From NCBI GenBank assembly GCA_027310725.1, contig DAIDAG010000028.1, positions 16,057 through 80,056 of the forward strand: DNA of 64,000 nucleotides, given 5' to 3'. Position 1 is the first letter of the stretch. Every line of letters begins with the position of its first letter. Under the pieces are notes generated by a model. It was given only the letters and a program-made list of their open reading frames with translations, was not told the DNA's origin and made no database searches. Made by a program: the position numbers and the translations under genes. Source of the stretch: Sideroxydans sp. (GTDB lineage: Bacteria; Pseudomonadota; Gammaproteobacteria; Burkholderiales; Gallionellaceae). Shown piece after piece: positions 1 through 10,920 of the stretch.

Positions 1-99
1 CGCGATACCGATGCGTTTTGTGCCAAAATCGAATGCCAGTAGCGTGCCGGATAAGATCGAGGCTGCGGAAGGGTCGCTGCGGAGCAGCGGGGAACCCAC
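1..99 (-). CDS. ruvX: Putative Holliday junction resolvase RuvX/YqgF, N-terminal part (cut by window edge)
   Basis: Reading the minus strand leftward from 99 gives a short leader and then LLAFDFGTKRIGIA, the conserved N-terminal strand of the YqgF/RuvX RNase H-like fold; its first acidic catalytic residue is the Asp of FDFG. The rest of the gene lies outside the window. The family acts in 16S rRNA 5'-end processing and possibly in recombination. I chose the GTG at 99 because AAGGGG lies 7 bases upstream; no in-frame ATG precedes the conserved strand. It follows yqgE on the same strand, the usual pairing in proteobacteria. Identification rests on about 33 residues, but the motif is distinctive. 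Confidence 0.75.
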   Translation of the reverse strand, partial: MGSPLLRSDPSAASILSGTLLAFDFGTKRIGIA

Positions 100-118
100 C
101 GGCGTACCCCTTGCGGGT

Positions 119-230
119 GATTGTGGATTGTGGATTGGGGAGCTGGCAGCAGTACTATGTGTTGGTGTTATTGCTGGTTTCTCAATTTCCTGCGCCTTGC
201 TCAATCCTGAATCCTCAATCCTGATTCCTG
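119..230. repeat. Short GGATT/AATCC repeats in the yqgE-ruvX gap
   Basis: Between yqgE and ruvX there is a run of GGATT-type units (about 119-140) and, about 60 bases later, a run of AATCC-type units (about 199-230). The two runs are partly complementary (for example GGATTG with CAATCC, and GATT with AATC), so the transcript could form a long imperfect hairpin. No coding function is seen. It may be a strain-specific intergenic repeat. Confidence 0.45.
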
Positions 231-235
231 CCTTA

Positions 236-796
236 TCAGGCATGTCCGGCCTCATCGGAAAGGGATGCGAAATCGATACCGAGCAGCGCCATCGCCGCCG
301 GCAGTCTTTCTTCGGCAGGCAATTCGAACAGGATATGCTCGGACGCGAGGACGCTGAGCCAGGCATTGTCCGCAAGCTCCTGTTCCAGCTGGCCTTCGGA
401 CCACCCGGCGTAACCCAATGTCACCAATAGACGCTGCGGACCCTGTCCTTCGCCAACCGCCTGAAGAATGTCCCTGGAGGTTGTCAGGCCGATCTTGTCG
501 TTGACTTGCAGGGTCGATTGCCACGGCCCGCCCGTATCGTGCAGAACGAACCCGCGGTCGGTCTGCACCGGCCCGCCAAAGTGCACCAGTACGTCTTCCA
601 GCTCGACCGGTTTGAGCGGCATATTGATCTGGGCAAACAGTTCGCTCAAGGTCAGGCTGATCGGGCGGTTCACCACGATCCCCATCGCGCCCTGCTCGTT
701 GTGCTCGCACACATAGGTAAGGGACTTGGCAAAAAAGGGGTCTGTCATCGCCGGCATGGCGATCAGAAAATGATTTGTGAGATTCAACCCGGACAT
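236..796 (-). CDS. yqgE: UPF0301 family protein YqgE
   Basis: The 186-residue product starts [15 protein letters not shown] and carries the family features [13 protein letters not shown] near the N-terminus, a central [14 protein letters not shown] stretch and [15 protein letters not shown] near the C-terminus. Length matches the family (about 187). The reading frame is open for 19 codons further upstream, but the conserved N-terminus fixes the start at 796. The biochemical function of YqgE is unknown. It sits between chpA (31-base gap) and ruvX on the same strand, so it may be read through from the chemosensory operon; yqgE-ruvX linkage to pil chemosensory genes is also seen in pseudomonads. 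Confidence 0.9.
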   Translation of the reverse strand: MSGLNLTNHFLIAMPAMTDPFFAKSLTYVCEHNEQGAMGIVVNRPISLTLSELFAQINMPLKPVELEDVLVHFGGPVQTDRGFVLHDTGGPWQSTLQVNDKIGLTTSRDILQAVGEGQGPQRLLVTLGYAGWSEGQLEQELADNAWLSVLASEHILFELPAEERLPAAMALLGIDFASLSDEAGHA

Positions 797-827
797 GGGT
801 GCATTGTAATCTGCCTGCGCCCTAATC

Positions 828-3800
828 TCAATTTGGCTTCGGTCCGGCAGCAACGAAGCGGGCGATGTTTTCCAGCAATTCTTCTTCCTGATAGGGTTTG
901 CCCATATATTCGTTCACGCCCAGCTCCATTGCATAGCGATGGTGCTTGTCGGCAGTGCGCGAGGTGATCATGATGATCGGCAAGTCCTGGGTACGGACAT
1001 CCTGGCGCAAGCGCTTGGTCAGCTCGAATCCGTCCATACGCGGCATCTCCACATCCAGAAGCATCACATCCGGCAATACATCGGTGAGTTGTTCCAGCGC
1101 ATCGACGCCATCTTTGGCGGTAATGACCTGGTAACCCGAACGCGCCAGCAAGCGGCTTGTGATCTTGCGCACTGTGAGCGAATCGTCCACGACCATGATT
1201 GTCGGCAAACTGTGCACTGCCGGCTTGGCCGCTTTGGCGATCTTGCGCGTCACGACGATACGCTGGGTGAAAGCAATCGGGTTGAGGATAAGGATGACCG
1301 TGCCGCTACCGGACACCGTTGCTCCCGCTATCCCGGGCAAACGGGCCAATTGCGGACCAATGTTCTTTACCACCGCTTCCTGGTTGCCGAGCAGTTCGTC
1401 GACATGGACTGCGATGCGGCTTTCGCCGGAACGCAGCAGCAGAACCGGATTGTGCGGCTGATTTAAGATCTCCGCCTCGTCGTCACCCAACAGGCGCGCC
1501 AGGAAGTACAGCGGATAGCGGGCACCCTGCCAATCTATGTATTGTTGTTTATATGACGCTTCCAGCGCGGCCGGTTTGAGCTGCTGCACGTTCTCGACCA
1601 TGTTCGAAGGCAAGGCGTAAATGGACTGCCCGACACGCACCATCAAGGTTTGAGTCACCGCCAGCGTCAGCGGCAAGTGGATGGTAAATCGAACGCCATG
1701 CCCGGGGACGGATGCTACATCGACACGTCCGCCCAGCGCGGTGATCTCGCTGCGCACCACATCCAGCCCCACTCCGCGACCGGAGATTTCGGTCACTTCC
1801 TGTGCGGTTGAAAGCCCCGGCGTGAATATCAGTTGCATCGCCTGTTCGTCGCTGATTTCCTCGTTTTCCTGCAACACGCCCGTCTCTACCGCTTTTTGGC
1901 GCACGCGCGCGATATCCAATCCAGCGCCATCATCGCTGAACTCGAACACGACTTCGTTGCTTTCCTGGCGCAGGGAGAGGCGAATCTCGCCTATCGGCTC
2001 CTTGTTTGCTTTTACACGCTGCTCCGATGTTTCCAGGCCGTGCGCAACGGCATTGCGCAGCAAATGTTCAAACGGGGCAGTCATCTTTTCAAGCACACTG
2101 CGATCCAGCTCGACCTCTGTGCCGGATAGTTCGAGGTTGGCGCGCTTGCCCAGCTCTTTGCCGGTCTGGCGCACAATGCGATAGAGACGTTCGCTGATGC
2201 TGGCAAAAGGCACCATGCGAATCGCCATCAAGCCTTGTTGCAGGTCGCGGTTAAGGTGAGCCTGCGCACTGAGTGCGGCCTCGGTCTCTGCAAGGTTCTT
2301 CAGCAGCGACTGTTGTACGGTCTGAACGTCGTGCACGCTTTCATTCATGAAGCGCGTGACTTCCTGGAATCGGGTAAAACGGTCGAACTCGAGCGGATCG
2401 AATTTCTCCGCGCTTTCGCCGCTGACCGATATGCGCGCCTGCATCTGTCCTTCGGCATGGATCTCGATCTCGCGCAGTTGTTTGCGCAGCCGGTTCACAC
2501 TGTCGGTCAGGTCCAGCACGCTGCTCTTGAATTCGCGCAATTCCAGCTCGGCACGCGAACGCGCCACGCTGATTTCACCCGCTTCATTCACCAGCCTGTC
2601 AACCGTGTCGGATCGTACGCGCAGCAGGGCCGCCTGCATCGCGCGCTCGGCGCCGACCTCCAATGCCTGGGCCGGGACGATCTGCGTGACTTCGAATTGT
2701 TGCTGCGCGGCCTTCTCGGCAGATGGCTGTGGAGCGCCCGTGTCTACTGCCGCTTGCGGGATTTGCAGTTGCTCGATGGCACTACCGATACGATCCAGAT
2801 AGTTATCCAGTTCACCCCATAGGTCTGCGTCATAGCCGCCCTCGGCCATGGTTCTTTCCACGCGATCTTCCACACGGTGAGTCAGTTCACCCAGGCGCAT
2901 CGCACCTGCCATGCGGGCGCTGCCTTTGAGTGTATGCAAATTGCGCTGCAGATTGCGGCCCAACTGCGCATCGCTCGGATGTTCGCGCCAGGCGCGCAAC
3001 GTGGATCCGATCTGAGGATACAGTTCGTGTGCCTCTTCGAGGAAGATGGGCAACAATTGCTCATCCACCTCGTCGTGTACGCCGCGTTCGATGTGTGCGG
3101 ACCGTTGCCCGGATGGTTGTTCAACTTCCGTGGTTGCCGCAGGCCTTTCATTTTCTGCTTCCGGAACCGGCACGATCTCCGGCTTGATTTCCGGTTGCAA
3201 TTCAAAGTCCAACCCGGTCTCGGCTACACTTTCAGGAACAACGGTCTCCGCTTCGGGTTCCGACACTTCCCGTGCCCGCAATTCCTCCGGTGCCTTCGCT
3301 GGAGCTTCCGCGGTGAACGCAAAGCCCGCCATGGACTCAGGTATTGCTGCAGTTTCGGAGATATTTCCAACCGGCGCGGACAAGAGTTGAATTTCCGGTA
3401 CCTGAACGGCCGACAGTTCCCCCGCGACCGCTTCGTTCTCGGCAACTTCCCGATTGGCCTGAAGTTGGGCAATCAGCTCCAGCTCTGGCATGGGTTCCTG
3501 GCGGTGTTCTCGCACCATGACACACATTTCGTCCAGTTTCTGCACCACCTGGTCGATGAGCATCATCTGCTGCTCGTTCACGATGTTCGGTTTGTCGATG
3601 CGTTCTTCGAGCCACTGTTCCAGCGCGTACGCAAGTTCGGCGACCTGCGCAAAACCCATGGTGCGGTTCACGCCTGCCAATGTATGGGCGGCGCGCATGA
3701 ACTCGTACGTGACGATATGCGATTCAGTCTCATGCAGTATCGCAAGTTGCTCATACAGCGCATGCACATGACCGGCTGCTTCTTCAGTTGCGATGTTGAA

Positions 3801-6056
3801 CAACGCGAGAGACAGGCTGATCGATCCGACCTCGACAGGACCTTCGCTTTTACTTTCGATCGCGGGATTCTCGATCGCTTCGATTTGTTCTTCGGCTGCC
3901 GGCAGTTCAAGCCTGGACTGGGGTACAGGCTTGCCGTTTTCAATGCAGTCGGCCACCGTGAGCAAATACGAGGTGTCGATGATGGCGCTGGTGCTGCCGC
4001 TGCTCAGCATGTCCACCCAGTGCTGGAACAGGACCTCGGCATCGCCGATCATGTCGAGCAACGCAGGGGTGGCCGGTTTGTTTTCCTGCAGCCATTTGTT
4101 CATCGCGCGCTCTACCGCCCAGGCGACTTCGCCCAGTTCGGTGAGCCCGACCATGCGGCCGCTGCCCTTGAGCGTATGGAACCCGCGGCGCATGGTCACC
4201 AGCGGCCCACGGCTGTCCAAGTGCAGGCGGCTGATCTCAAGATTGCTGCGCAAGGTCTCCATGACTTCGCGCGCTTCTTCCAGGAAAACCTCAAGCAACT
4301 CTTCGTCCTCGCCGCCCGTCCGGATCGAGACGCCGGTCGGCACGGCTTCTTCCTGCTTCACTGCCGCTTCCTCTTGTCCCGCCGCCGTGCGCATCTCCGC
4401 CATATCGTGCAAGACGCCGCTCAACGCCGAGGGGTCCGGCTTGTGGCCTAGCACCAGGCTGTGCACATATTCTTCCAATGTGCTGACAGCGGCGGCTACG
4501 TTGCGCATCTCCGAAGCCGATGGCGTCCCGCCCTGCACGTAGTTCTCGGTCATTTGGCGCAACAGGCCTATCAACTGCACCGCATCGTCCAGCGAGAGAA
4601 TATGCAGCCCCCCCCGCACCTGACTCAGCATCCGCCCGATCTGCGACAACTCGGTCCGTTTTGCCGCATTATTGAAAAAAGCGTTCAGATTCTGTTCGAT
4701 GTTTTGCAGATTTCCCTGCATCTCGACTGCCAGCGGCACCATGACTTCCTGCTGTTCCATCTGGCAGTAAAGCGAGATCAGGCTGGACAGCTTGTTCGCG
4801 TCCTCCGGCATGCGCATCATGCCGCCCTGCAGGCGCGAACTCAGGATACGCGCCTGTTCCTGGAAACCGCTGCCCAGATGCTGGTAATGCTCTATCCCGC
4901 TGCCCAGCAGCAACAGGGCCATCGCCATATCCATGGAAATGCGTTGCGCACGCTCCGGCACATCGGCTTGCAGCGCGGCGGCGTGGATCTGTTTGCTCAG
5001 AAACTGCAGGGTATTGCGGTCAAGCTGCTCGGACAATCCGTGCACCTTTTCCATGTCTGAAGCGAATTTCTGGCACGCACCTCCGGCTTCGGCGATACAT
5101 TCTTCCCAGGATGCCTCGGCCACGTTAAGTTCGGCGCGCATATTATCGAGCAAGGCGGCCGTCTCGCTCGGCGGCATGGGCTGGTCTTCAGGCAGGTAGA
5201 CATCCAGTGCATAGGTATTTTTGATCTGTTCGACCGTATCGCTAACGGAATGGCTGCGCGCAATGAGATACAGTGCTTCGCTGATCGAAACCTCTTCGTC
5301 GAAAGCGGTGCCGTCGATCAGCGCCTTCATTTTAAGGTCGATGCGGCTGAGCGATTTTTTGACGTTCAACTCCGGCGGGATGCCGTCATGGAGAAGGCAA
5401 TCCAGCAGGCCGAACGCTACCCACCAATAGGCCCGCTGCTGATTCTGCGGCACGCAGACGATAACGCTACGCACTGACGACATCATCGCTTGCAAAGCTT
5501 CCGCTGTGCCGTCATGGCGCAGCCATTTCAGCAGCGCCTGTTGATACTGCATGCGGGCAGACTTGATGTGCGCCGGTGCATCGCTCGCCTGGGGTTGCAG
5601 CAGCAGGGCCTCAGGCAGCTCTACCTGCAAAGAAGGGAAAAACAGGTCCACCTCGAAGGCCATTTCCTGTCCGCGCGCCTGAAGCAGTTCCTGATACTCG
5701 TGGAACAGGCGCAAGGCGGCATTGCTCGCACCGTCCGCGAGGGCATCCAGATAATGAGTCAACCCAAACAACGCGCGGCGGATAGTTTCGCGGCGCGAGG
5801 CGTTGACATCCTCCGTCTGTTCGAGCTCCAGCAGAAGTTTTTCCAGCTCTGCACAGAATACCGACAGTCCTGTCAGCGTCAGCATGCGCAATACACCGCC
5901 GGTGCGGTGAAGCTCTTCCCGCGCATTCTTCAACGCCTGCCGGTTGGTTCCTGCAGACGAGAAATAGCTCTCCAGATCTCGGCTGATGTTCGCCAGCGAG
6001 CTGTCCAGCCCGGGCTTGACTGACAACAGCGGCAAGGGATTGAATTGCTCCTGCAC
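828..6056 (-). CDS. chpA: Hybrid chemosensory histidine kinase ChpA (CheA-like with several Hpt domains and a receiver)
   Basis: This 1742-residue protein is the CheA-type kinase of a type IV pilus (twitching) chemosensory system. Visible parts: an N-terminal Hpt-like region without an obvious phosphoacceptor (about 1-550); three Hpt domains with candidate phosphohistidines H627 (FHTLKGS), H791 (AHTLAGV) and H1041 (LHTLKGS); an acidic/proline linker (about 860-990); a dimerisation region (about 1145-1290); an ATPase with N box (LLRNAVAHG, about 1332) and G boxes DDGAGL and GRGVGLDVV; a CheW domain (about 1470-1600); and a C-terminal receiver with D1624/D1625 and phosphoacceptor D1668. The GTG start has AAAGG 7 bases upstream, just after the pilJ stop. 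P. aeruginosa ChpA has more Hpt-type modules; here only three keep a clear HTLKG-like motif. PilG and PilH are the likely phosphorylation targets. Confidence 0.93.
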   Translation of the reverse strand: MQEQFNPLPLLSVKPGLDSSLANISRDLESYFSSAGTNRQALKNAREELHRTGGVLRMLTLTGLSVFCAELEKLLLELEQTEDVNASRRETIRRALFGLTHYLDALADGASNAALRLFHEYQELLQARGQEMAFEVDLFFPSLQVELPEALLLQPQASDAPAHIKSARMQYQQALLKWLRHDGTAEALQAMMSSVRSVIVCVPQNQQRAYWWVAFGLLDCLLHDGIPPELNVKKSLSRIDLKMKALIDGTAFDEEVSISEALYLIARSHSVSDTVEQIKNTYALDVYLPEDQPMPPSETAALLDNMRAELNVAEASWEECIAEAGGACQKFASDMEKVHGLSEQLDRNTLQFLSKQIHAAALQADVPERAQRISMDMAMALLLLGSGIEHYQHLGSGFQEQARILSSRLQGGMMRMPEDANKLSSLISLYCQMEQQEVMVPLAVEMQGNLQNIEQNLNAFFNNAAKRTELSQIGRMLSQVRGGLHILSLDDAVQLIGLLRQMTENYVQGGTPSASEMRNVAAAVSTLEEYVHSLVLGHKPDPSALSGVLHDMAEMRTAAGQEEAAVKQEEAVPTGVSIRTGGEDEELLEVFLEEAREVMETLRSNLEISRLHLDSRGPLVTMRRGFHTLKGSGRMVGLTELGEVAWAVERAMNKWLQENKPATPALLDMIGDAEVLFQHWVDMLSSGSTSAIIDTSYLLTVADCIENGKPVPQSRLELPAAEEQIEAIENPAIESKSEGPVEVGSISLSLALFNIATEEAAGHVHALYEQLAILHETESHIVTYEFMRAAHTLAGVNRTMGFAQVAELAYALEQWLEERIDKPNIVNEQQMMLIDQVVQKLDEMCVMVREHRQEPMPELELIAQLQANREVAENEAVAGELSAVQVPEIQLLSAPVGNISETAAIPESMAGFAFTAEAPAKAPEELRAREVSEPEAETVVPESVAETGLDFELQPEIKPEIVPVPEAENERPAATTEVEQPSGQRSAHIERGVHDEVDEQLLPIFLEEAHELYPQIGSTLRAWREHPSDAQLGRNLQRNLHTLKGSARMAGAMRLGELTHRVEDRVERTMAEGGYDADLWGELDNYLDRIGSAIEQLQIPQAAVDTGAPQPSAEKAAQQQFEVTQIVPAQALEVGAERAMQAALLRVRSDTVDRLVNEAGEISVARSRAELELREFKSSVLDLTDSVNRLRKQLREIEIHAEGQMQARISVSGESAEKFDPLEFDRFTRFQEVTRFMNESVHDVQTVQQSLLKNLAETEAALSAQAHLNRDLQQGLMAIRMVPFASISERLYRIVRQTGKELGKRANLELSGTEVELDRSVLEKMTAPFEHLLRNAVAHGLETSEQRVKANKEPIGEIRLSLRQESNEVVFEFSDDGAGLDIARVRQKAVETGVLQENEEISDEQAMQLIFTPGLSTAQEVTEISGRGVGLDVVRSEITALGGRVDVASVPGHGVRFTIHLPLTLAVTQTLMVRVGQSIYALPSNMVENVQQLKPAALEASYKQQYIDWQGARYPLYFLARLLGDDEAEILNQPHNPVLLLRSGESRIAVHVDELLGNQEAVVKNIGPQLARLPGIAGATVSGSGTVILILNPIAFTQRIVVTRKIAKAAKPAVHSLPTIMVVDDSLTVRKITSRLLARSGYQVITAKDGVDALEQLTDVLPDVMLLDVEMPRMDGFELTKRLRQDVRTQDLPIIMITSRTADKHHRYAMELGVNEYMGKPYQEEELLENIARFVAAGPKPN

Positions 6057-6065
6057 GTTCGACCT

Positions 6066-8087
6066 TTACAGCTTGAAACCGGATACGGAGCTGTTCAATT
6101 CTGTCGCCATGCTTTCTATCTGTGCAACCGAGGCGTTCGTGCGCTGCGTACTGTGCGACGTCTGTTCGGTGATCTTCAGGATGTCGTTCATGAAGCCCGC
6201 CACTTCGCGCGCCATATCCGTCTGTACTTGCGTGGAAACCGAGATACTGTTCACCAGGTCGGCCAGTTCGTGCGTGGATTTCTCGATCTCGCGCAGCGCC
6301 TGACCCGCAGCACTGGACAACTGGGCTCCTTCGACCACACCCTGAGTGCTCTTTTCCATCGCCGTCACGGCATCCTGCGTGTCGCCCTGAATGGTCTTTA
6401 CCAGCATACCGATCTGCTTGGTCGCCTCGCCCGAACGTTCCGCGAGACGCTGCACTTCTTCCGCCACCACCGCAAAACCCCGTCCCGCTTCGCCGGCCGA
6501 TGCTGCCTGGATCGCCGCGTTCAGCGCCAGCACGTTGGTTTGTTCGGTAATGTCCGAGATCAGGTCCACGATCTCACCGATCTCCTGCGAACTCTCGCCG
6601 AGGCGCTTGATGCGCTTGGATGTGTCCTGGATCTGCTCGCGGATGCTGTCCATACTGGATACCGAATTCTGCACCGCACGGGCGCCCTGTTCGGTCACTT
6701 CCAGCGTCCGCCGTGCCACTTCGGATGACTGGGCCGCACTGCTGTCGACCTCCTGAATCGATTTCGTCATGAGTTCGACCGCGCCGCCCGCATCGCGGAT
6801 CTCTGCCGCCTGTTTCATCGTCGCGTTCAGGAGCTCCTTGGTAACCGCACCGGCTTCGCCGGTGGCTCGTTCCACTTGCTTCGAAGCCGTCGTCACGCGC
6901 AAGACCAGTTTTCGCAACTCGTCGGTCGTGTAGTTGACCGAATCCGCGATCGCGCCGGTGATGTCTTCCGACACCGTCGCGCGAATTGTCAGGTCGCCGT
7001 CGGCCAGGTCCGACAATTCGTTCATCAGGCGCAGAATGGCCTGCTGGTTATTGCGGTTGGTTTGCCCGGCTTCGCGTTCGCGGCGCTTCGATTCGTCCAG
7101 ATATATCTTGGATAGCATCAACAACAACAGGAGAACCATGCCGCCGGAGAAAAACACTGCAAAGCTGGACAGGCGCCCGGCCGTTGAGCCTTCATAACTG
7201 TTCACCAGATTTTGCGTCGCAGTCAGCAATTGATCGCCTTCTTCCTGGACACGTCGACCCGCCAGACGTGAGGTCAGCACATCGCCCGCGTTGGCGGCAA
7301 TGAAACCCACCACCGATTGGTAGCCTTCAAAGTCATCCTTCAGCAGCAACACGGTCGCGTCGCTCTGCGGCATCTCGCTGATCAGTGCTTGTGCTTCACT
7401 CATCTTTGCGTCCAGCCCCGGCAAATCTTCCGTCGAGGCCGAAGTCAGCACCATCTGCACCGCGCTGGTTATCTGCTCCACCAGCAGGTTCAGACGGTCG
7501 GCTTTCTGTTTATAAGCGGGCGCGGCCCTGTCGGCAACCTGATTGGCCAGATTGATCATGTCGCGCTGCCCTGCGGCACCGCGTTGCAACGTCACCAGCA
7601 GCGGACGTCCTTTTTCCAGCTCGTCCATCAAGCCGCTCATACGCTTCCAGTGAGCCAGCAGATCATTCAGCGGGTCACGCGCAGCACCTTCGGTAGGGGG
7701 GAATTTTTCGCTGCCCTTGTCCAGCGTTTCGAGGATGGAGGAGAACTCTGTGCGGGTATCTCCCAATTCTTCGAACGCAGCCGAGTCGCCCGAGAAACTG
7801 GCCGCCGCATCTTTCGCCAGACGTTGCGACAACATCAGCAATTTGGAAGATCTCGCTACATAGTGCGAGCTGTAGGATGTGTCGCGCGTATCGATATAGG
7901 TAAACGCAGCCGCGATGAACAGAAAAAGCAGCAGCAAAGCACCCAGTACGCGCAACTGTTTGTCGAAAGACTGTTTGCTGAACCACGGAATTTGTATCGT
8001 CTTGACATCTTTCGCCTTGAGTTCGCTCTTATTGGCGAAACTCGGCGATTTTTTATTCGTCCATTTGAACGGTAACTTAAATGCCAT
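6066..8087 (-). CDS. pilJ: Methyl-accepting chemotaxis protein PilJ
   Basis: A 673-residue inner-membrane receptor. The first transmembrane segment is at about 46-64 ([14 protein letters not shown]), then a periplasmic sensor region, a second transmembrane segment ([17 protein letters not shown]) and a HAMP-like stretch. The long cytoplasmic signalling coiled coil contains the conserved hairpin tip ([35 protein letters not shown]) that contacts the kinase and CheW. The ATG at 8087 was chosen over an open upstream extension because AAGGAG sits just before it and the sequence after it begins the family's basic N-terminus. In known systems PilJ senses surface contact or pilin and controls ChpA. 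No CheR-like (PilK) or CheB-like (ChpB) adaptation gene follows. Confidence 0.92.
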   Translation of the reverse strand: MAFKLPFKWTNKKSPSFANKSELKAKDVKTIQIPWFSKQSFDKQLRVLGALLLLFLFIAAAFTYIDTRDTSYSSHYVARSSKLLMLSQRLAKDAAASFSGDSAAFEELGDTRTEFSSILETLDKGSEKFPPTEGAARDPLNDLLAHWKRMSGLMDELEKGRPLLVTLQRGAAGQRDMINLANQVADRAAPAYKQKADRLNLLVEQITSAVQMVLTSASTEDLPGLDAKMSEAQALISEMPQSDATVLLLKDDFEGYQSVVGFIAANAGDVLTSRLAGRRVQEEGDQLLTATQNLVNSYEGSTAGRLSSFAVFFSGGMVLLLLLMLSKIYLDESKRREREAGQTNRNNQQAILRLMNELSDLADGDLTIRATVSEDITGAIADSVNYTTDELRKLVLRVTTASKQVERATGEAGAVTKELLNATMKQAAEIRDAGGAVELMTKSIQEVDSSAAQSSEVARRTLEVTEQGARAVQNSVSSMDSIREQIQDTSKRIKRLGESSQEIGEIVDLISDITEQTNVLALNAAIQAASAGEAGRGFAVVAEEVQRLAERSGEATKQIGMLVKTIQGDTQDAVTAMEKSTQGVVEGAQLSSAAGQALREIEKSTHELADLVNSISVSTQVQTDMAREVAGFMNDILKITEQTSHSTQRTNASVAQIESMATELNSSVSGFKL

Positions 8088-8110
8088 ATCTATCTCCTTC
8101 TGGGCGTAAT

Positions 8111-8608
8111 TTACGCCCCGATCTGTAAAAATTCCGGTTGTTGCAGCAACTTTGCCATTTCCAGTTTGTGCCACACTTGTCCGCTGCCGTCCTTCAGGCG
8201 AACCTCACCGTCATCCTCGCTACGCTCCCAGTCCGTTGCATTGCGAAGACCCAGCACGCGCGACACCAGCAATCCGGCGTTGAAGGAAAACTTCTGGCCC
8301 GCCAGCAACACGCGACTTTGCCCTTCGTGCGGAATCACCGCCCCGCCTGTATAAACGCCGAAATCGACGATACTGTAAAGATTGCCCCGCACGTTGGCGA
8401 CGCCGCAATACCACGGCTTGGTCAACGGCACTTGTGTCAGTGGCGGCGGAGGCAGAACTTCGTTGATATCCGACATATCGACCAGCCAGAAATCTTCGCC
8501 CACCTGCACCCCCAGGGTAGATACACCTTTTCTTCCGCCTGCTACTTGGGCTTGCAGACGGTCCAGCACATTCTGTTGGAACTCGCGCAGATTGAAACGC
8601 TTCGACAT
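8111..8608 (-). CDS. pilI: CheW-like adaptor PilI
   Basis: The product (165 residues) is a single CheW domain: an N-terminal helix followed by the beta-barrel scaffold with [21 protein letters not shown] and [18 protein letters not shown], the conserved receptor/kinase docking region. It would couple PilJ to ChpA in the cytoplasm. The start at 8608 ([10 protein letters not shown]) was preferred to an upstream in-frame ATG that would overlap pilH. Ribosome binding is weak, which suggests coupling to pilH, whose stop is 13 bases upstream. Gene order and size fit PilI. Confidence 0.9.
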   Translation of the reverse strand: MSKRFNLREFQQNVLDRLQAQVAGGRKGVSTLGVQVGEDFWLVDMSDINEVLPPPPLTQVPLTKPWYCGVANVRGNLYSIVDFGVYTGGAVIPHEGQSRVLLAGQKFSFNAGLLVSRVLGLRNATDWERSEDDGEVRLKDGSGQVWHKLEMAKLLQQPEFLQIGA

Positions 8609-8621
8609 AGCGGCCCGGTAC

Positions 8622-8987
8622 CTAGCCCAAAGCCGCGATTTTACTGAGCAACTCTTCCGCACCGATCGGTTTGGTGATGTAGTCTTTCGCTCCCTGGCGC
8701 ATGCCCCATATCTTGTCGGTCTCCTGTCCCTTGGTGGTGCAAATGATGACAGGTATGTGCTTGGTCGCCGGGTCTTGCGTGATCGCGCGGGTCGCCTGGA
8801 AACCGTTCAGTCCCGGCATGACCACATCCATCAGTATCAGGTCGGGCAATTCGGTCCTGGAATTCTCCACGGCCTTTTCACCGCTCTCGGCATACACCAC
8901 CGAATAACCTTTCTTGCCGAGGATATCCCCCAGCACGTGGCGCTCCGTTGCGGAATCATCCACGACCATCACCTTGTTAATTGCCAT
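8622..8987 (-). CDS. pilH: Response regulator PilH (single receiver domain)
   Basis: A stand-alone CheY-like receiver of 121 residues. Visible are the acidic pair D10/D11, the phosphoacceptor D54 in LILMDVVMPG, the conserved Thr in CTTKGQ and the Lys of YITKPIG. There is no output domain, so it acts by protein contact. In the P. aeruginosa Chp system PilH acts with PilT-driven retraction or as a phosphate sink. Its start overlaps the end of pilG by 11 bases, so translation is probably coupled. Confidence 0.9.
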   Translation of the reverse strand: MAINKVMVVDDSATERHVLGDILGKKGYSVVYAESGEKAVENSRTELPDLILMDVVMPGLNGFQATRAITQDPATKHIPVIICTTKGQETDKIWGMRQGAKDYITKPIGAEELLSKIAALG

Positions 8988-9387
8988 ATTCCATTCCCCC
9001 GCTATGTTTGGTTGTATGCATAGTCACTGCTTCAATTAGGCTCTTTTTACTGAACGGCTTGGTCAGATACTGATCGGCACCGACCAGTTTGCCGCGCGCG
9101 CGGTCAAACAGGCTGTCCTTGCTGGTCAGCATGACTACCGGCGTATTTTTGAATTCGAGATGGTTCTTGATGAGCGCGCAAGTCTGGTAACCGTCCAGAC
9201 GGGGCATCATGACATCGACGAAGATGATGTCGGGCTTGTTGTCGACCACTTTGGAAAGTCCGTCGAAGCCGTCTTCCGCAAGAAAGACCTTGCAGCCGGC
9301 CTGCGACAGAAATATCTCGCCGCTACGGCGTATGGTGTTGCTGTCGTCAATGAGCACCACACGGATACCAGCCAGACCTTCAGCCAC
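8977..9387 (-). CDS. pilG: Response regulator PilG (single receiver domain)
   Basis: A CheY-like receiver of 136 residues with D14/D15, phosphoacceptor D58 (IIFVDVMMPR), the Thr of LTSKDS and the Lys of YLTKPFSKK. As first gene of the cluster it matches PilG, which in P. aeruginosa promotes pilus extension and cAMP signalling. The start is a GTG at 9387 preceded by AAGGTG. The C-terminus extends about 10 residues past the receiver fold. In pseudomonads gshB usually lies upstream; here a thioredoxin-like gene does. Confidence 0.88.
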   Translation of the reverse strand: MAEGLAGIRVVLIDDSNTIRRSGEIFLSQAGCKVFLAEDGFDGLSKVVDNKPDIIFVDVMMPRLDGYQTCALIKNHLEFKNTPVVMLTSKDSLFDRARGKLVGADQYLTKPFSKKSLIEAVTMHTTKHSGGMEYGN

Positions 9388-9447
9388 GTCGTCACCTTTT
9401 CCCTGATTGATCTACGTCCCTTTTACCGCGGACTCCCCGTACCCCAG

Positions 9448-9477
9448 ATGCTACCGCATTTGTCCTCGTGCGTTCAA
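9448..9477 (-). promoter_or_regulatory. Possible sigma70 promoter for the pil-chp operon
   Basis: On the minus strand TTGAAC (9472-9477) is followed after 18 bases by TAGCAT (9448-9453), each matching four of six consensus bases, about 60 bases upstream of the pilG GTG. This is the best match in the 144-base gap, but it is weak. Confidence 0.3.
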
Positions 9478-9531
9478 TGTTTCCGCGCCTCTTGGTGCAT
9501 CAGCGTTTCCGCGACACGGGATCGAGTGACT

Positions 9532-10089
9532 TCACTCAGCCTGCCTCCACTTTATAGAACAACCCATGCTGGCAATCTGTTCCCGCGGCCCCTGCCCGGT
9601 TTTCGCCACTTGCAGCATGGCGTTGAACAGGTCGCGTGGGGCGTCCGGCAAGGCCTCCTTGCGCGACGCATCCAGACGGCCGCGGTATTGCAGTTCGAGA
9701 TTGGCATTGAACCCGAAGAAATCCGGCGTACACACGGCACCGTAATCCTTCGCGATCTGCTGCGTCTCGTCCCACACGTAAGGGAACGGATAGTCGTACT
9801 GCCGCGCCACCAGCTTCATATTGTCGAACGAGTCCTCGGCATAGTCGGCCGGATCGTTGGACATGATGGCGATGCTGTTAATACCGTGCTGCTTGAGTTC
9901 GAGCGTGTCGCGGATGATGCGGTCACGGATCGACTTGACGTAAGGGCAGTGGTTGCAGATGAACATCACCAGCAAGCCGTTCTTGCCGCGTGCGCTTTCC
10001 AGCGTATGGCGTTTGCCGTCCACGCCCGGAAGGACGAACGGGCGGGCTTTCCAGCCGAAATCACACAGCGGGGGTTGCAGACTGACCAT
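9532..10089 (-). CDS. Thioredoxin-fold protein of the AhpC/TSA-redoxin family
   Basis: A cytoplasmic protein of 185 residues (no signal peptide) with a thioredoxin-like fold. The redox motif is C45-N-H-C48 in FICNHCPYVK, preceded by LLVMF and followed by the family's AIMSNDPADYAEDS and VCTPDFFGF (the cis-Pro loop). These are the hallmarks of the 'thioredoxin family protein' group related to peroxiredoxins/ResA. The likely role is thiol-disulfide or peroxide reduction; the substrate is unknown. It stands alone on the minus strand, divergent from rsmE. Confidence 0.8.
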   Translation of the reverse strand: MVSLQPPLCDFGWKARPFVLPGVDGKRHTLESARGKNGLLVMFICNHCPYVKSIRDRIIRDTLELKQHGINSIAIMSNDPADYAEDSFDNMKLVARQYDYPFPYVWDETQQIAKDYGAVCTPDFFGFNANLELQYRGRLDASRKEALPDAPRDLFNAMLQVAKTGQGPREQIASMGCSIKWRQAE

Positions 10090-10166
10090 GGTTTTTCCTC
10101 TCTAAAGGCCTGCGTTATTGTTCTGGGCATTATATTATCATGCCCGTCCCGACGCCCTTATCGACC

Positions 10167-10904
10167 ATGTCTGCGCCAAGATTCTACTGCCCGCCGCCGC
10201 TCCCCCTGGGCACTAACTGCGAGTTGCCGCCCGAAGCCGCCCACCATGCCAGCCGAGTCTTGCGGCTGCGCGCGGGTGACGCGGTGCAGATCTTCGACGG
10301 GTTGGGCAATGCGCTCGACGCCGCCATCGACTCTATCCAGGGCAAGCATGTCGTACTCGACAACCTGCAGGCCGCCCCCGCGCGGGCGGAATCGGGGCTG
10401 CAGATCGTGCTGGCGCAGGCCATGTGCACGAGCGAGAAAATGGACTGGGTAGTACAAAAGGCGACCGAGCTTGGCGCAGCCGAGATCGCGCCGGTGCAGA
10501 CGCAACGCAGTGTGGCAAAGCTTACCGGTCCCCGTGCCGAGAAGCGCGCGGAACACTGGCGCAATGTCGCGGTCTCCGCCTGTGAACAATGTGGCCGCAA
10601 CACCCTGCCGCAACTGCACCAGCCACAGGAACTGGGTACATGGCTGAACGAGATGCGCCACGCACCCGGAAGTAAATTCATCCTGTTACCCGGGGGTGCA
10701 GGCAATCTGCAATCCCAGCCCAAACCGCAAAGCCGCGTGACTCTGCTCATCGGACCGGAAGGCGGCTTCACGGCAGATGAAACCAATGTTGCGCAACAAG
10801 CCGGCTTCGTCCCCGTCCTGCTCGGACCGCGCGTATTGCGCACCGAGACCGCGGCCATCGCCGGTATCGCAGTGTTGCAAACGCTGTGGGGCGATTTCAA
10901 CTAA
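10167..10904 (+). CDS. rsmE: 16S rRNA (uracil1498-N3)-methyltransferase RsmE
   Basis: A SPOUT-class methyltransferase that makes m3U1498 in 16S rRNA using SAM. It has an N-terminal PUA-like domain (APRFYCPPPL, HHASRVLRLRAGDAVQIFDG), then the trefoil-knot domain with KMDWVVQKATELG, LIGPEGGFTADE and the C-terminal LGPRVLRTETAAIAG. Length 245 matches the family (about 243). An in-frame ATG nine codons upstream (10140) is possible; neither site has a clear Shine-Dalgarno. I chose 10167 because homologues start just before the PRFY motif. Confidence 0.92.
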   Translation: MSAPRFYCPPPLPLGTNCELPPEAAHHASRVLRLRAGDAVQIFDGLGNALDAAIDSIQGKHVVLDNLQAAPARAESGLQIVLAQAMCTSEKMDWVVQKATELGAAEIAPVQTQRSVAKLTGPRAEKRAEHWRNVAVSACEQCGRNTLPQLHQPQELGTWLNEMRHAPGSKFILLPGGAGNLQSQPKPQSRVTLLIGPEGGFTADETNVAQQAGFVPVLLGPRVLRTETAAIAGIAVLQTLWGDFN

Positions 10905-10920
10905 CCGAAAGGAAGCTGCC

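Noticed and set aside
2877..4451. Long open frame of 524 codons on the plus strand
   Set aside because: It lies wholly antisense to chpA, whose domains are unmistakable; the composition is that of a reversed high-GC coding region and no family motif is seen.
9160..10452. Plus-strand open frame of 430 codons running into rsmE
   Set aside because: It is antisense to pilG and the thioredoxin-like gene and out of frame with rsmE; no conserved residues.
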